From Nitrosomonas sp. (GTDB lineage Bacteria > Pseudomonadota > Gammaproteobacteria > Burkholderiales > Nitrosomonadaceae), in assembly GCA_019745325.1 (NCBI GenBank), contig JAIETK010000018.1:16388-80387 (forward strand): a stretch of DNA of 64,000 nt, given 5' to 3'. The notes beneath the pieces are model-generated. The model was given only the letters and a program-made list of their open reading frames with translations. It searched no databases and had not been told where the DNA came from. Numbering within the stretch: position 1 is the stretch's first letter; each line of letters begins with the position of its first letter. The translations under genes were made by a program, and so were the position numbers. Shown piece after piece: positions 33,583 to 42,719 of the stretch.

Positions 33583-36569
33583 ACCGGCTGCTATACGACA
33601 AAATAGCGAACCAGGATGAAATCGTGCAATCGTTGCTGCAACGTCTTCCCGGTTATACACCCGGCTGGATGCCAATACCCGGCAGCAAAGCGCGTGCATT
33701 ACTCGAAATTCTCGCACGCTACCGCACCTTGCTCGATAGCGGTGCGTCCAAGCTGGCTGAACGTAATTTGCTGGCATTCCTCGATACATTAGCGATATCC
33801 ATGCTACCCGCGCATGCAGCACGAGCGCCCGTGGTATTCCAATTGACGCCCGGAGCAGCCGTGGATGTCACGATTGCTGCGGATAGTCAATTAGCCGCTC
33901 TGCCACTTCCCGCGCCTGCATCCCCGCTCGCCGATAAGACGACCGGCAATCCCGATCCGGTAATTTTTTTTACCGGACAGACCGTTACGCTGGCGCGTGC
34001 AAAACTCACAGCGCTTTATAGTATTGATCCCCAAAACGACACTTATGCCGATCACACTAAAAACATTACAAACGGCTTCACTGTGTTCGGTGACATGCAG
34101 CAAACAGAGCATGCGATTTATCTGGGGCATGACCGTTTATTTAAGCTGGGCGGACGAGATATTACGCTGTTACTGCGATGCACGCTGGATGAAGTGCCCC
34201 CAAAACCGCTCAAAATCAAGTGGCAATATTTAAGTGAATCCGGTTGGATTACATTGCAACGTGTCGAAGAAGAAGATACCACACGCGGTTTAACCCGCAG
34301 CGGCCAGATTGCATTAAGGCTCAATTGCGGGCCTGATGCCAAAAAAGCAACATACCACGGACGCAGCAGCTATTGGCTGCGCGGCACTTTGGAAACACCT
34401 CTCATTCGCGGCGAGCTGCTTCGAAACAATCCATTGAAGATCAATGATCTGGATATCAGAGTTCAATTCAGCAAAAAGAATTTGCTTCCGGAAGCAGCAT
34501 TCGCAGAGGCAATGCAGCTTGATGTCAGCAAGGATTTTTATCCTTTCGGGCAACAACCCGCTACGCTCAGCACTTTTTATCTGGCCAGCACCGAAGTGTT
34601 TCAACGCAGAGGCGCACGTGTTCACCTTGATATCACATTGTCACGTCCAGGTATTCCCGTCCTTGATGATTCGGAATTTACTCTCTCCTGGGAATACTAT
34701 GGCCGCAACGGCTGGAACAAATTGGGGATTGAATCCAGCCAACCATATCAGTTTGCAGTGGCATCCCGATCGATTTCCTTCAACTGCCCATCTGACTGGC
34801 AAGAAACCTTGGTCAATGGTGCAAAAAACTACTGGCTGCGAGTACGTATCACCAAAGGCAGTTTCATCACCGTCAAGAATGTTCGAGTAGGATTGTCTGG
34901 AACTGCGACAATGCCTGTAATCACGAAAGCAACCGCACCTGTTGTCGAGAAGCTGACACTATCCTTTACCTACATTACGAATCCGGAAAAACTCGAGCAT
35001 TGCCTCAGCTTCAACAATTTTCAATTTGAAGATCATACCGAGGATGCACTGTGGTCTCATCGTAACTTTGACCCTTTTTACCCGGTATCGGATTTGCAAC
35101 CGTCGTTGCATTTCGATTTTGATCAACCATTGCCAGCCGGTCTGGTAAGCATGTATGTTCATGTACCCGGCGCTGAAGAACAAGAACCGGATACAAGTTC
35201 GGTTTTTACCTGGGAATACCTGTCGCAAGGTGATATTTGGACGCAACTGAGCGTGCGTGACGAAACCAATGGCTTGTTGCAAAGCGGCATGGTGCAATTC
35301 ATCGGCCCGCCCGATGCCATACCGTCATCCGGTTTGGAAGGGATTGAATTTCCTCGCTACCGTATTCGAGCACGGCTCAAGGAAGGTATGCGCAAAGTAG
35401 AGCGCCAAATCCAAGGAGTCTGGTTAAATAGTATTTGGGCAAGCCATCGTGTGCGCATAGCGCAGGAATTGTTAGGAATTGCCGACGGCACACCGTCACA
35501 GGCATTACGTTTCGCCCGTACACCGGTGTTAGCGAATAAAACGGACGAGGTGCGAGTCGAAGTACGAGAATGGAGCGGTAATGGCGAAGGTTGGCAAATC
35601 ATCGCTCGTCAAGTAGCCGAGGAAAAATTGCGCTACGATCGCCATCCCGTCACGCAACAAGTCACTGCCGTTTGGGTGCGCTGGGACGAGCAAACGCATC
35701 TATACGACGCACAGCCGCGCGACCGGGTGTTCATGCTGGAGCATGCAACCGGATTGCTTCGTTTCGGGAATGGTTTGCAAGGCATGATTCCTCCCGCGGG
35801 CAGCCGGATTGTAGCGAGCTACTCGAGCGGCGGCGGCAAAGCCGGCAATGTAGCCCGAGGCGCCATCACACAACTACGCAGTGCAGCACCGCTGGTAGCG
35901 AGTATCACCAATCCGGTGGCAGCGCAAGGCGGTGCGGCGGGTGAATCGGCTGCCGCAATCGTGCAGCGCGGTCCGCAAAAAGTACGCCATCTCAACCGCG
36001 CCATTACTACGCAGGATATCGAATGGCTGGCACGCGAAGCCTCACCGGAGGTGGCCCGTGCACGTTGCCTGAGCATAACCGGGCCGGACGGATTTGCGCA
36101 ACGTGGATGGATAACCGTCATTATCCTCCCGGATAGCGATGACGATCAGCCGATGCCATCCGCGCAATTACAGCAAACGGTAGCAAACTATCTGTACGGC
36201 CTGATTCCGGCGGCCGTGGTCAAGCGTATTCGAATCGTCGAGCCGCAATATATCAAAGTCAGAGTAGTAGCGCAGATCGTGCCGCTGGCGTTTGACCAGG
36301 CAGCCATTGTTGAAGCAACAGTGCGGCAACAATTGAATCGGTTTTTGCACCCGCTATCCGGAGGCTTCGAGAATGCCGGTTGGGCTTTTGGTGAAGATCT
36401 GCATTTATCGCACCTTGCGCGCATCATTGAAAACACAGCCGGTGTCGATTTCGCGCAAGATATCCGCATGACGGTCGACGACGCGGAACAAGGTTCGCTC
36501 ATTGCCGTGCCGCGCGATGCGCTGCTTAGCAGCGGGCAGCACGAACTCAAACTACAGATCAGAGAATAG
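33579..36569 (+). CDS. Baseplate J-like protein 1 (Afp11-like)
   Basis: 996 residues, GTG start overlapping the gp25 stop. N-terminal wedge segment (PIPGSKARALLEILARYRTL), a long middle of repeated beta-sandwich domains (for example WEYYGRNGWNKLGIESS and WEYLSQGDIWTQLSVRDETN), and the conserved baseplate J core near the end (RFGNGLQGMIPPAGSRIVAS, then SAAAIVQRGPQKVRHLNRAI and TTQDIEWLAREASPEVARAR). Forms the inner wedge with gp25 and J2. Confidence 0.92.
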   Translation: MNRLLYDKIANQDEIVQSLLQRLPGYTPGWMPIPGSKARALLEILARYRTLLDSGASKLAERNLLAFLDTLAISMLPAHAARAPVVFQLTPGAAVDVTIAADSQLAALPLPAPASPLADKTTGNPDPVIFFTGQTVTLARAKLTALYSIDPQNDTYADHTKNITNGFTVFGDMQQTEHAIYLGHDRLFKLGGRDITLLLRCTLDEVPPKPLKIKWQYLSESGWITLQRVEEEDTTRGLTRSGQIALRLNCGPDAKKATYHGRSSYWLRGTLETPLIRGELLRNNPLKINDLDIRVQFSKKNLLPEAAFAEAMQLDVSKDFYPFGQQPATLSTFYLASTEVFQRRGARVHLDITLSRPGIPVLDDSEFTLSWEYYGRNGWNKLGIESSQPYQFAVASRSISFNCPSDWQETLVNGAKNYWLRVRITKGSFITVKNVRVGLSGTATMPVITKATAPVVEKLTLSFTYITNPEKLEHCLSFNNFQFEDHTEDALWSHRNFDPFYPVSDLQPSLHFDFDQPLPAGLVSMYVHVPGAEEQEPDTSSVFTWEYLSQGDIWTQLSVRDETNGLLQSGMVQFIGPPDAIPSSGLEGIEFPRYRIRARLKEGMRKVERQIQGVWLNSIWASHRVRIAQELLGIADGTPSQALRFARTPVLANKTDEVRVEVREWSGNGEGWQIIARQVAEEKLRYDRHPVTQQVTAVWVRWDEQTHLYDAQPRDRVFMLEHATGLLRFGNGLQGMIPPAGSRIVASYSSGGGKAGNVARGAITQLRSAAPLVASITNPVAAQGGAAGESAAAIVQRGPQKVRHLNRAITTQDIEWLAREASPEVARARCLSITGPDGFAQRGWITVIILPDSDDDQPMPSAQLQQTVANYLYGLIPAAVVKRIRIVEPQYIKVRVVAQIVPLAFDQAAIVEATVRQQLNRFLHPLSGGFENAGWAFGEDLHLSHLARIIENTAGVDFAQDIRMTVDDAEQGSLIAVPRDALLSSGQHELKLQIRE

Positions 36570-36571
36570 TC

Positions 36572-38596
36572 ATGCCGCTTCCATTGCCTCGACTCGATAA
36601 GCTCAATTACGATGAATTGGTGGCAGAAGCTCGCGGCAACTTACCGGCGCTCGCGCCGGATTGGACCGATTACAACGCCCATGATCCGGGCATCACGCTA
36701 TTGGAGTTATTGGCGTGGCTCACCGAAATCGATTCCTATCGCCTTGATCAAATTCCCGCAGCGTCGTATCGCGCATTTCTGCGGCTGGCCGGTATCACGC
36801 TTCGGCCATCGCAAATTGCGCAAACGGTGCTGGTGTTTGCCTCCCTATCCGGTTCGCGCAATTTGCCGCCTGGTGTTGGTTTTCCTGCTGCAGATGCGGC
36901 AGTGACATTCAGTACTACAGCCAAACTGTTTGTGTCGAAAGCCAGCTTGCAATCCATTGCAAGTAGTATCCACAACAGTACGCAGCCCGGCGCGCAACTG
37001 GTTTGGCAGGAGTTCTTGCAAAACGGTAATAAGCCGGCCGCTGCTTTTTACCCATTCGGCACGGAGCCTCAGCCGGGAAATGCGCTTTATTTGGGATTCG
37101 ATCAAGCGTTGACCGAGGAAGAAGACAAAATCAGCCTATGGGTCAACGTAGCCGATGAATCTGCAAGTAAAGCCTTATTCCAGCAATTACTGCAAGCATA
37201 TAAAACACACCGGGCCCGCAAACAGGCAGGTGTTCAAACGCAAGCAGAAACGGCTTGTGCAACAACCCGACTCGATATTAGGCGGCATTACAGCGCGCAA
37301 ACCATTTGGGAATATCATGCCGGCAATGGGATCTGGCTGCCGCTCAAGGAAGTCACCGACAAAACCCGTGCATTGAGTATGAGCGGGTTTGTTCGTTTTA
37401 AAATTCCACAAGGAACGCATCAACCCGGTGGCATCAGCGGGCATGAGCAGAATTACGCCATCCGCTGCCGGCTATCGCAAGGCTCGTATGATTGTCCGCC
37501 GCAGTTAGTCGCTGTTCATCTGAATGCTGTCATGGCCCGGAATCAGGCGTCCACGAGGGCACAACATATCCGCAGTAACGGCCAGGCTGGACAGCGTTTG
37601 ACTTTGCCTGGAGCACCGGTTGTGCCCGGCAACACCAAAGTAACCGTTACGCCCAAGGGAAGAATTAACGAATCGTGGCGGGAAGTATCGTCCTGGGACG
37701 GTATCGGACCGTTTGACCGCGTCTATGTGCTGGAACCGGAAACGGGTGCACTGGTATTCGGCGATGGGCGTATTGGCCGCGTGTTGCCGGCAGCACCCGA
37801 TAAACATGAAAATGTGACGGTCGATTACCGCATCGGTGGCGGGGAAAGCGGTAACGTTCCTGCCCACTCCTTAGACAGCAAAGTTACATCTGCTTTGCCC
37901 GCGCTACCCGTGGTGCAGCCTTATGCCGCCACCGGCGGCGCAGCGGCAGAAACACTCACAGCCGCCAAAGCGCGCGCGGTGCGTAAACTGGCCGAAATCA
38001 CGCGCGCTGTCACACGGAAGGATTACGAACAACTGGCATTAGCCACGCCCGGCGTGCCGGTAGCGCGGGCACATGCCATTGCCGATTATCACCCGGCGAT
38101 GCCTTGCGTACCGGTCAGCGGTTGCGTGACAGTCGTCGTGTTGCCGTCTTGTCCGGATAATCGTCCCTTACCCACCCCCGCGCTGCTTACTGCGGTGCAA
38201 CAGCATCTTGATCGTCACCGCTTGCTGACCAGTGAAATTCATGTGATTGCGCCGCATTATGTCACCGTTGCGGTTAGCGCTACTTTGCACATTCGTTCGG
38301 GTGTCGATGGGCGGGCATTGATTGTTCAAGCACAGCGGGCGCTGCAAACTTTCTTTCATCCGCTCCATGGCGGGTCGGATCGCAAAGGCTGGCCCTTTGA
38401 GCGCGCGGTGCTGCGCACGGAAATATTAGCTTTGTTGAATGATTTACCTGGCGTCACCCACGTCACGGAATTGAGCTGGACACTCGACGGTGAACCGGCC
38501 AGCCGTTGCGGCCACATTACGCTGTGCCCGCATGATCTGCCTGTTTCCGGCCGGCACCATATCACCATTAATGATGGGAGTATTTGTCATGAATGA
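36572..38596 (+). CDS. Baseplate J-like protein 2 (Afp12-like)
   Basis: 674 residues. N-terminal GNLPALAPDWTDYNAHDPGI then TLLELLAWLTEIDSYRLDQI is the signature of the second wedge protein in eCIS and T4-like baseplates (gp6-like); C-terminal J core VFGDGRIGRVLPAAPD, RAVRKLAEITRAVTRKDYEQ and a terminal Gly-rich tail domain. Two bases after J1; overlaps the first fibre gene by eight bases. Confidence 0.92.
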   Translation: MPLPLPRLDKLNYDELVAEARGNLPALAPDWTDYNAHDPGITLLELLAWLTEIDSYRLDQIPAASYRAFLRLAGITLRPSQIAQTVLVFASLSGSRNLPPGVGFPAADAAVTFSTTAKLFVSKASLQSIASSIHNSTQPGAQLVWQEFLQNGNKPAAAFYPFGTEPQPGNALYLGFDQALTEEEDKISLWVNVADESASKALFQQLLQAYKTHRARKQAGVQTQAETACATTRLDIRRHYSAQTIWEYHAGNGIWLPLKEVTDKTRALSMSGFVRFKIPQGTHQPGGISGHEQNYAIRCRLSQGSYDCPPQLVAVHLNAVMARNQASTRAQHIRSNGQAGQRLTLPGAPVVPGNTKVTVTPKGRINESWREVSSWDGIGPFDRVYVLEPETGALVFGDGRIGRVLPAAPDKHENVTVDYRIGGGESGNVPAHSLDSKVTSALPALPVVQPYAATGGAAAETLTAAKARAVRKLAEITRAVTRKDYEQLALATPGVPVARAHAIADYHPAMPCVPVSGCVTVVVLPSCPDNRPLPTPALLTAVQQHLDRHRLLTSEIHVIAPHYVTVAVSATLHIRSGVDGRALIVQAQRALQTFFHPLHGGSDRKGWPFERAVLRTEILALLNDLPGVTHVTELSWTLDGEPASRCGHITLCPHDLPVSGRHHITINDGSICHE

Positions 38597-40172
38597 AAAA
38601 CCGCTGCAACGATTAAATTATTACAATGGCCAGCGCCTGGAAGCTGTTGATTTGAAAACAGAACAGGAGTATCACATCCGTACCCGGCGCTGGTTGAATA
38701 AATCGTTATACACTGCCGGGATTGCACGCGGTTTGGAAGTACGGCTCGTACCGGGCATGCCAATGGTAACCGTGTCACCTGGTCTGGCGCTGGACAACGA
38801 AGGCAGGGAAATTATTTTATTGGACGAAGAGCCGCTGGAAGTCATCAGCTTTTCCGGTAAAGATGGGACCAGAGTAGAAGGCAATTATCTCGTGATCGAA
38901 TACGGTGAAGATGCGCATGGACAAGGTGATTCAAGCTGTGTGCAAGGAAATTCCCAACCGATGTACATCGGAACCAAACCGAAGTTTTCCTGGGTGCCTT
39001 ATATTCCGCTGCCTGGCAGCAATCAAATTGTGCTGGCGCAAGTGGAACTAAAACCCGGATGTGGTGAAGTGGAAGTTATTGGCCGAGACAAACGGCCATT
39101 AGTAGGTGCTGCTATTTCGGCAGCAATTAGACAATTTGCTTTGGAAGGGGAAAGGGAAGTAGCTTTTATTCCGAAAGAATCGTTTCCTGATCCAAAACCA
39201 AGTAAAAACGTAGAAGAAGTTGGAAGAATTTATTTCCATATAAGAGGTAGTGATCCTAAATCAGTATCTTTTTATATAAAAGGTTTTGCGTTTTCAGTAT
39301 TAAACTATACAGAGATTGGTAAACATTCACATAGTTCTAATATTAGTTCTGGAAGCTCCGCGAAAACTGGGCCAGCAAGTAAAGTCGACCATCATAAACA
39401 TGGTGCAAATGGTTTGTCTGTAAACGGAGGGGAACATTCTCATCCAGTTAATGGATATGCAAGTAATTCATCTTATAACGGAACAATTCCACCAACTTCG
39501 CTTACGGATATTCCGAATTTATTATTTCCATATCCATCTGGTCCATTATCAATAAACGTCCCTGGTTTTAGCGATGCTACATTTAATCCTGGAACGCCCC
39601 CTTATATGCTTCGTGTTATTACCACAGTTGGCACTAATGGGCCAAATGGTCAGACAGTCCCTGCACTAGAGGATTTAGGCAGTAAAATTGGAATACAAAT
39701 AGTCAATACAGCACATCCACATACTATCAATGGCAATACTTCTGGAGTTTTATTGGACGATTCTACACCGCCCTTACACGATCATCCAATAACTGCAACC
39801 ATATCCCCAACTGGGGTAGATTCGGTATCTCGTTTTGGTAATCCATTATCGTATGTAGATGATCTCCAGGTTTTTATCTGGCGTGTCCAAACTCCCGATC
39901 CTCCGCGGGATGAAGACAATCGTACCCAGGAAATCATTGATCAACTGGTTCTGTTTTATCCCGAATGGCGGCAATTAACACCTGCCGAAAGAAAGCTCGG
40001 TAACGGGGGTGCCGGGCATATTTTTGCGATCAAAGGCACCGGCGCCATCCGCCTGGATTTTCTGGAAGGACTAGCGTTCTATGAAGGGGAATACTGTATT
40101 GAATTTCGGGTGAAAGACAACAGGTCGGATGCCAACGGCGGCAAAATCCATTACAACCTCTATATCGAATAG
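38589..40172 (+). CDS. Putative tail fibre 1: shared anchor domain plus His-rich fibre
   Basis: 527 residues from ATG 38589. Residues 1-150 are an anchor domain also found in the genes at 42720 and 44349: LNYYNGQRLEAVDLKTEQEY, RRWLNKSLYTAGIARGLEV, VTVSPGLALDNEGREIIL. The centre (about 180-420) is markedly AT-rich and holds HxH motifs (KHSHSSN, DHHKHG, EHSHPVNG, HPHTINGN, LHDHP) like the metal-binding repeats of phage short fibres and collars. The end (about 420-527) is again GC-rich. Likely a trimeric receptor-binding fibre. Confidence 0.7.
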   Translation: MNEKPLQRLNYYNGQRLEAVDLKTEQEYHIRTRRWLNKSLYTAGIARGLEVRLVPGMPMVTVSPGLALDNEGREIILLDEEPLEVISFSGKDGTRVEGNYLVIEYGEDAHGQGDSSCVQGNSQPMYIGTKPKFSWVPYIPLPGSNQIVLAQVELKPGCGEVEVIGRDKRPLVGAAISAAIRQFALEGEREVAFIPKESFPDPKPSKNVEEVGRIYFHIRGSDPKSVSFYIKGFAFSVLNYTEIGKHSHSSNISSGSSAKTGPASKVDHHKHGANGLSVNGGEHSHPVNGYASNSSYNGTIPPTSLTDIPNLLFPYPSGPLSINVPGFSDATFNPGTPPYMLRVITTVGTNGPNGQTVPALEDLGSKIGIQIVNTAHPHTINGNTSGVLLDDSTPPLHDHPITATISPTGVDSVSRFGNPLSYVDDLQVFIWRVQTPDPPRDEDNRTQEIIDQLVLFYPEWRQLTPAERKLGNGGAGHIFAIKGTGAIRLDFLEGLAFYEGEYCIEFRVKDNRSDANGGKIHYNLYIE

Positions 40173-40175
40173 CCC

Positions 40176-42707
40176 ATGGATAAAGCCGCCATCCGTTATT
40201 GGGTATTACGCGATCCGCACCAGTGGGACGCCGCGACCGGTTTATCGCACTTAACGGCGCGCGCTGACGGAGCATTGCAGCTTTGTCATGTGCCGGGAAT
40301 TGAGGGCAATCCCATACAATTACCCGAGCCATATGCGGTTGCGTTATCGGGTATTGCCGTTGATGCGCATGATACCGCGTATTGGACGCTGCCGGATTCC
40401 GATGCGTTGATTCGGTCGGTATGCGCCGGTCACGACGAAGCACTCACATCCGTTGGCGGCACGGATCGCGCGATTCGCTTCAACCGGCCGCGCGGATTGC
40501 TGATCCGGGAAAACCGGTTTTGGTTGACCGATCAAGGAGGAATGCAAGACACCGGCCGTATCATCGCGCTCGATTTGCCCTCACTGCGAGTGCATACGGT
40601 GTGGGAGCATGATCTGCAAAATCCGGTTGCGCTGGCGGCTGACAAGCAGGGGCGGATTTATGTGCTCGACGCGGATCAGCACCGGGTGATGCGCTTTAGC
40701 GCAACAGGCGCGATTGATACCGGATTTGCATTGGCTGTAGACCAGCCGGCAGCGATCGCGATCGACGATCAAGACCGGTTGTACGTCGCGGATGCCGATT
40801 CTAATACCGTAAGTTCGTTCGATGTAACGGTTTCCCCTATAAAGACGTTGGATTCTATCCAACTGCAAGCGGCAATCTTTAAACCGCTCGCGATGACCGT
40901 ACATGGCCCACGGTTATATGTGGCAGACGCGCTTTCGGGGTATATCTGGGTTTATAACTCTGCGGACTCTAGCTGGTTAGGACGGTTGCACAGTTATCGC
41001 GGCCCGGTTTCCGCCTTGGCGGTGGACCGCCACGGTTCGCTATGGATCAAGCCGGATGCCGGTGAAACGGTGCACCGGTTAACAGCCGATGCGGCGCATG
41101 TAGCAACCGGCGTGTTGCGGGCTGGCTGGTGTGATGCCGGAGAAGGCGAGCATTGGGAACGGGTATGGGTTACGGCTGAAATCCCACTAGCCACGACGGT
41201 GACATTGCAAGTGGCCGGCAGCGATAGCGACAGCGAACCAGATGACGATGCGTTTACCGAATCGCCTGCATTGGATGTGTTGCTTCGCACGCTGGTCGAT
41301 AAAACGGGAAAACCGTTGCCTCCAGCCCGTTACCTGTGGTTGCGAATCACCCTCAACAGCCTGGATGGACGATCGACGCCCGCGTTGCTGCAAGTGCAAG
41401 CAGCCACTCCAATCCCGAGCTATATGGATCATTTGCCGGCAATTTACCGCCGGGAAGATGCTAAAACCGATGGATTTCTCGAGAATTGGCTGGCGCTGTT
41501 CCGCGCCGAGTTGGGCGATTGGGAACAACGCATGCTCGAGGATCTGCCGCGGCAATTCGATGCACGCACCGCTGATGCAACGCAACTGACTCAATTAGCC
41601 GGTTGGTTGGGTTTGGACTTGACTGCCAAATTGGATGCGGTGGAACAGCGCAGACTGCTGACCGACGCGATGACGCTGTACCGCCAGCGAGGCACTCCGG
41701 CAGGATTACACGCGTGGGTGAAACGGCATCTCGGCGTAACCATTCATTTGTTTGAGGCGTTTCATGAACGCCAGGTGTGGCGGCTGAATGAAGCGCACAG
41801 CAAAGGATTGGGCCTGGACACACGGCTGGCCGCCGGTTTGGCGGATGGTTTCATCGTGCCGGGATTTACCTATGCCGATCGCGCGTTATCGGGGTTGCGG
41901 GGAGAGTATTATGAAGGTATTAATTTTGAGATTTTCCGCTATTCGCGAATTGACGAAAGAATCGATTTTGCATGGGGAGCCGATTCGCCATTAAAAGGTG
42001 TAGCAGGCCAGGAAGCTTTTCCCGCTGATATTTTTTCTGTGCGCTGGCGTGGTCAAATACGGCCTCGTTTCGATGAGACTTACACGTTTCGGACCAACTC
42101 TGACGATGGTATCAGGTTGTGGATTGGCGGCCGGTTAATTATCGATAACTGGACTGACCATTCTCCTACTGTTGATGCCGGACAAATAAGGTTGGAGGCT
42201 GGGCGCTGGTATCCCATGGTATTGGAGTATTACGAAAAAGGTGGCGCAGCAACGATTTCTCTTTCTTGGTCAAGCGCTAGCCAACGTTCGGAAATCGTGC
42301 CGCAGGAATGCCTGTATTCGGTGCTGGATGAAACGGTGGATTTTGCGCCGGAAGACTCGAAAGATTGCGCATTGATCGAAGTGGGGCAAGTCGTGGTTGG
42401 GGAAAGCCGCCCGCTGGCCGTAGAGCATTATGGCGCACCCCTGGCAGATGACTATGCGCACTTATTCACGGTAATGGTGTATGCGGCGCAGGTGCCGCTG
42501 GAAACACAACGGCGCGCTTTGCGTGACATGATCGAAGCGGAGAAACCGGCGTATACTGATTTTAACTTCTGTTTGATCGAGCCGCGCATGCGTGTAGGAA
42601 TCCAGGCGCGAGTCGGCATCGACAGCGTTGTCGCCGGCCCGGGACCGGCCATGCGGCTTGAAAGCAATGCACTGGGATATGAAAGTTATTTGGGCGGTGA
42701 GGGTTAA
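40176..42707 (+). CDS. Tail protein I-like wedge protein with beta-propeller and PA14 domain
   Basis: 843 residues. Residues about 1-330: NHL-like propeller repeats (NPVALAADKQGRIYVLDADQ, QPAAIAIDDQDRLYVADADS). About 415-530: tail protein I core (SYMDHLPAIYRREDAKTDGF, TLYRQRGTPAGLHAWVKRHL, GVTIHLFEAF). About 573-716: PA14 domain (GLRGEYYEG, YTFRTNSDDGIRLWIGGRLI, then MVLEYYEKGGAATISLSW). The rest (VMVYAAQVPLETQRRALRDM, EKPAYTDFNFCLIEPRMRVG) is the usual C-terminus of the tail protein, so PA14 interrupts the family. Probably sits at the baseplate rim, exposing carbohydrate-binding-type domains; that role is inferred. Confidence 0.85.
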   Translation: MDKAAIRYWVLRDPHQWDAATGLSHLTARADGALQLCHVPGIEGNPIQLPEPYAVALSGIAVDAHDTAYWTLPDSDALIRSVCAGHDEALTSVGGTDRAIRFNRPRGLLIRENRFWLTDQGGMQDTGRIIALDLPSLRVHTVWEHDLQNPVALAADKQGRIYVLDADQHRVMRFSATGAIDTGFALAVDQPAAIAIDDQDRLYVADADSNTVSSFDVTVSPIKTLDSIQLQAAIFKPLAMTVHGPRLYVADALSGYIWVYNSADSSWLGRLHSYRGPVSALAVDRHGSLWIKPDAGETVHRLTADAAHVATGVLRAGWCDAGEGEHWERVWVTAEIPLATTVTLQVAGSDSDSEPDDDAFTESPALDVLLRTLVDKTGKPLPPARYLWLRITLNSLDGRSTPALLQVQAATPIPSYMDHLPAIYRREDAKTDGFLENWLALFRAELGDWEQRMLEDLPRQFDARTADATQLTQLAGWLGLDLTAKLDAVEQRRLLTDAMTLYRQRGTPAGLHAWVKRHLGVTIHLFEAFHERQVWRLNEAHSKGLGLDTRLAAGLADGFIVPGFTYADRALSGLRGEYYEGINFEIFRYSRIDERIDFAWGADSPLKGVAGQEAFPADIFSVRWRGQIRPRFDETYTFRTNSDDGIRLWIGGRLIIDNWTDHSPTVDAGQIRLEAGRWYPMVLEYYEKGGAATISLSWSSASQRSEIVPQECLYSVLDETVDFAPEDSKDCALIEVGQVVVGESRPLAVEHYGAPLADDYAHLFTVMVYAAQVPLETQRRALRDMIEAEKPAYTDFNFCLIEPRMRVGIQARVGIDSVVAGPGPAMRLESNALGYESYLGGEG

Positions 42708-42719
42708 AGGAGAGTATTC

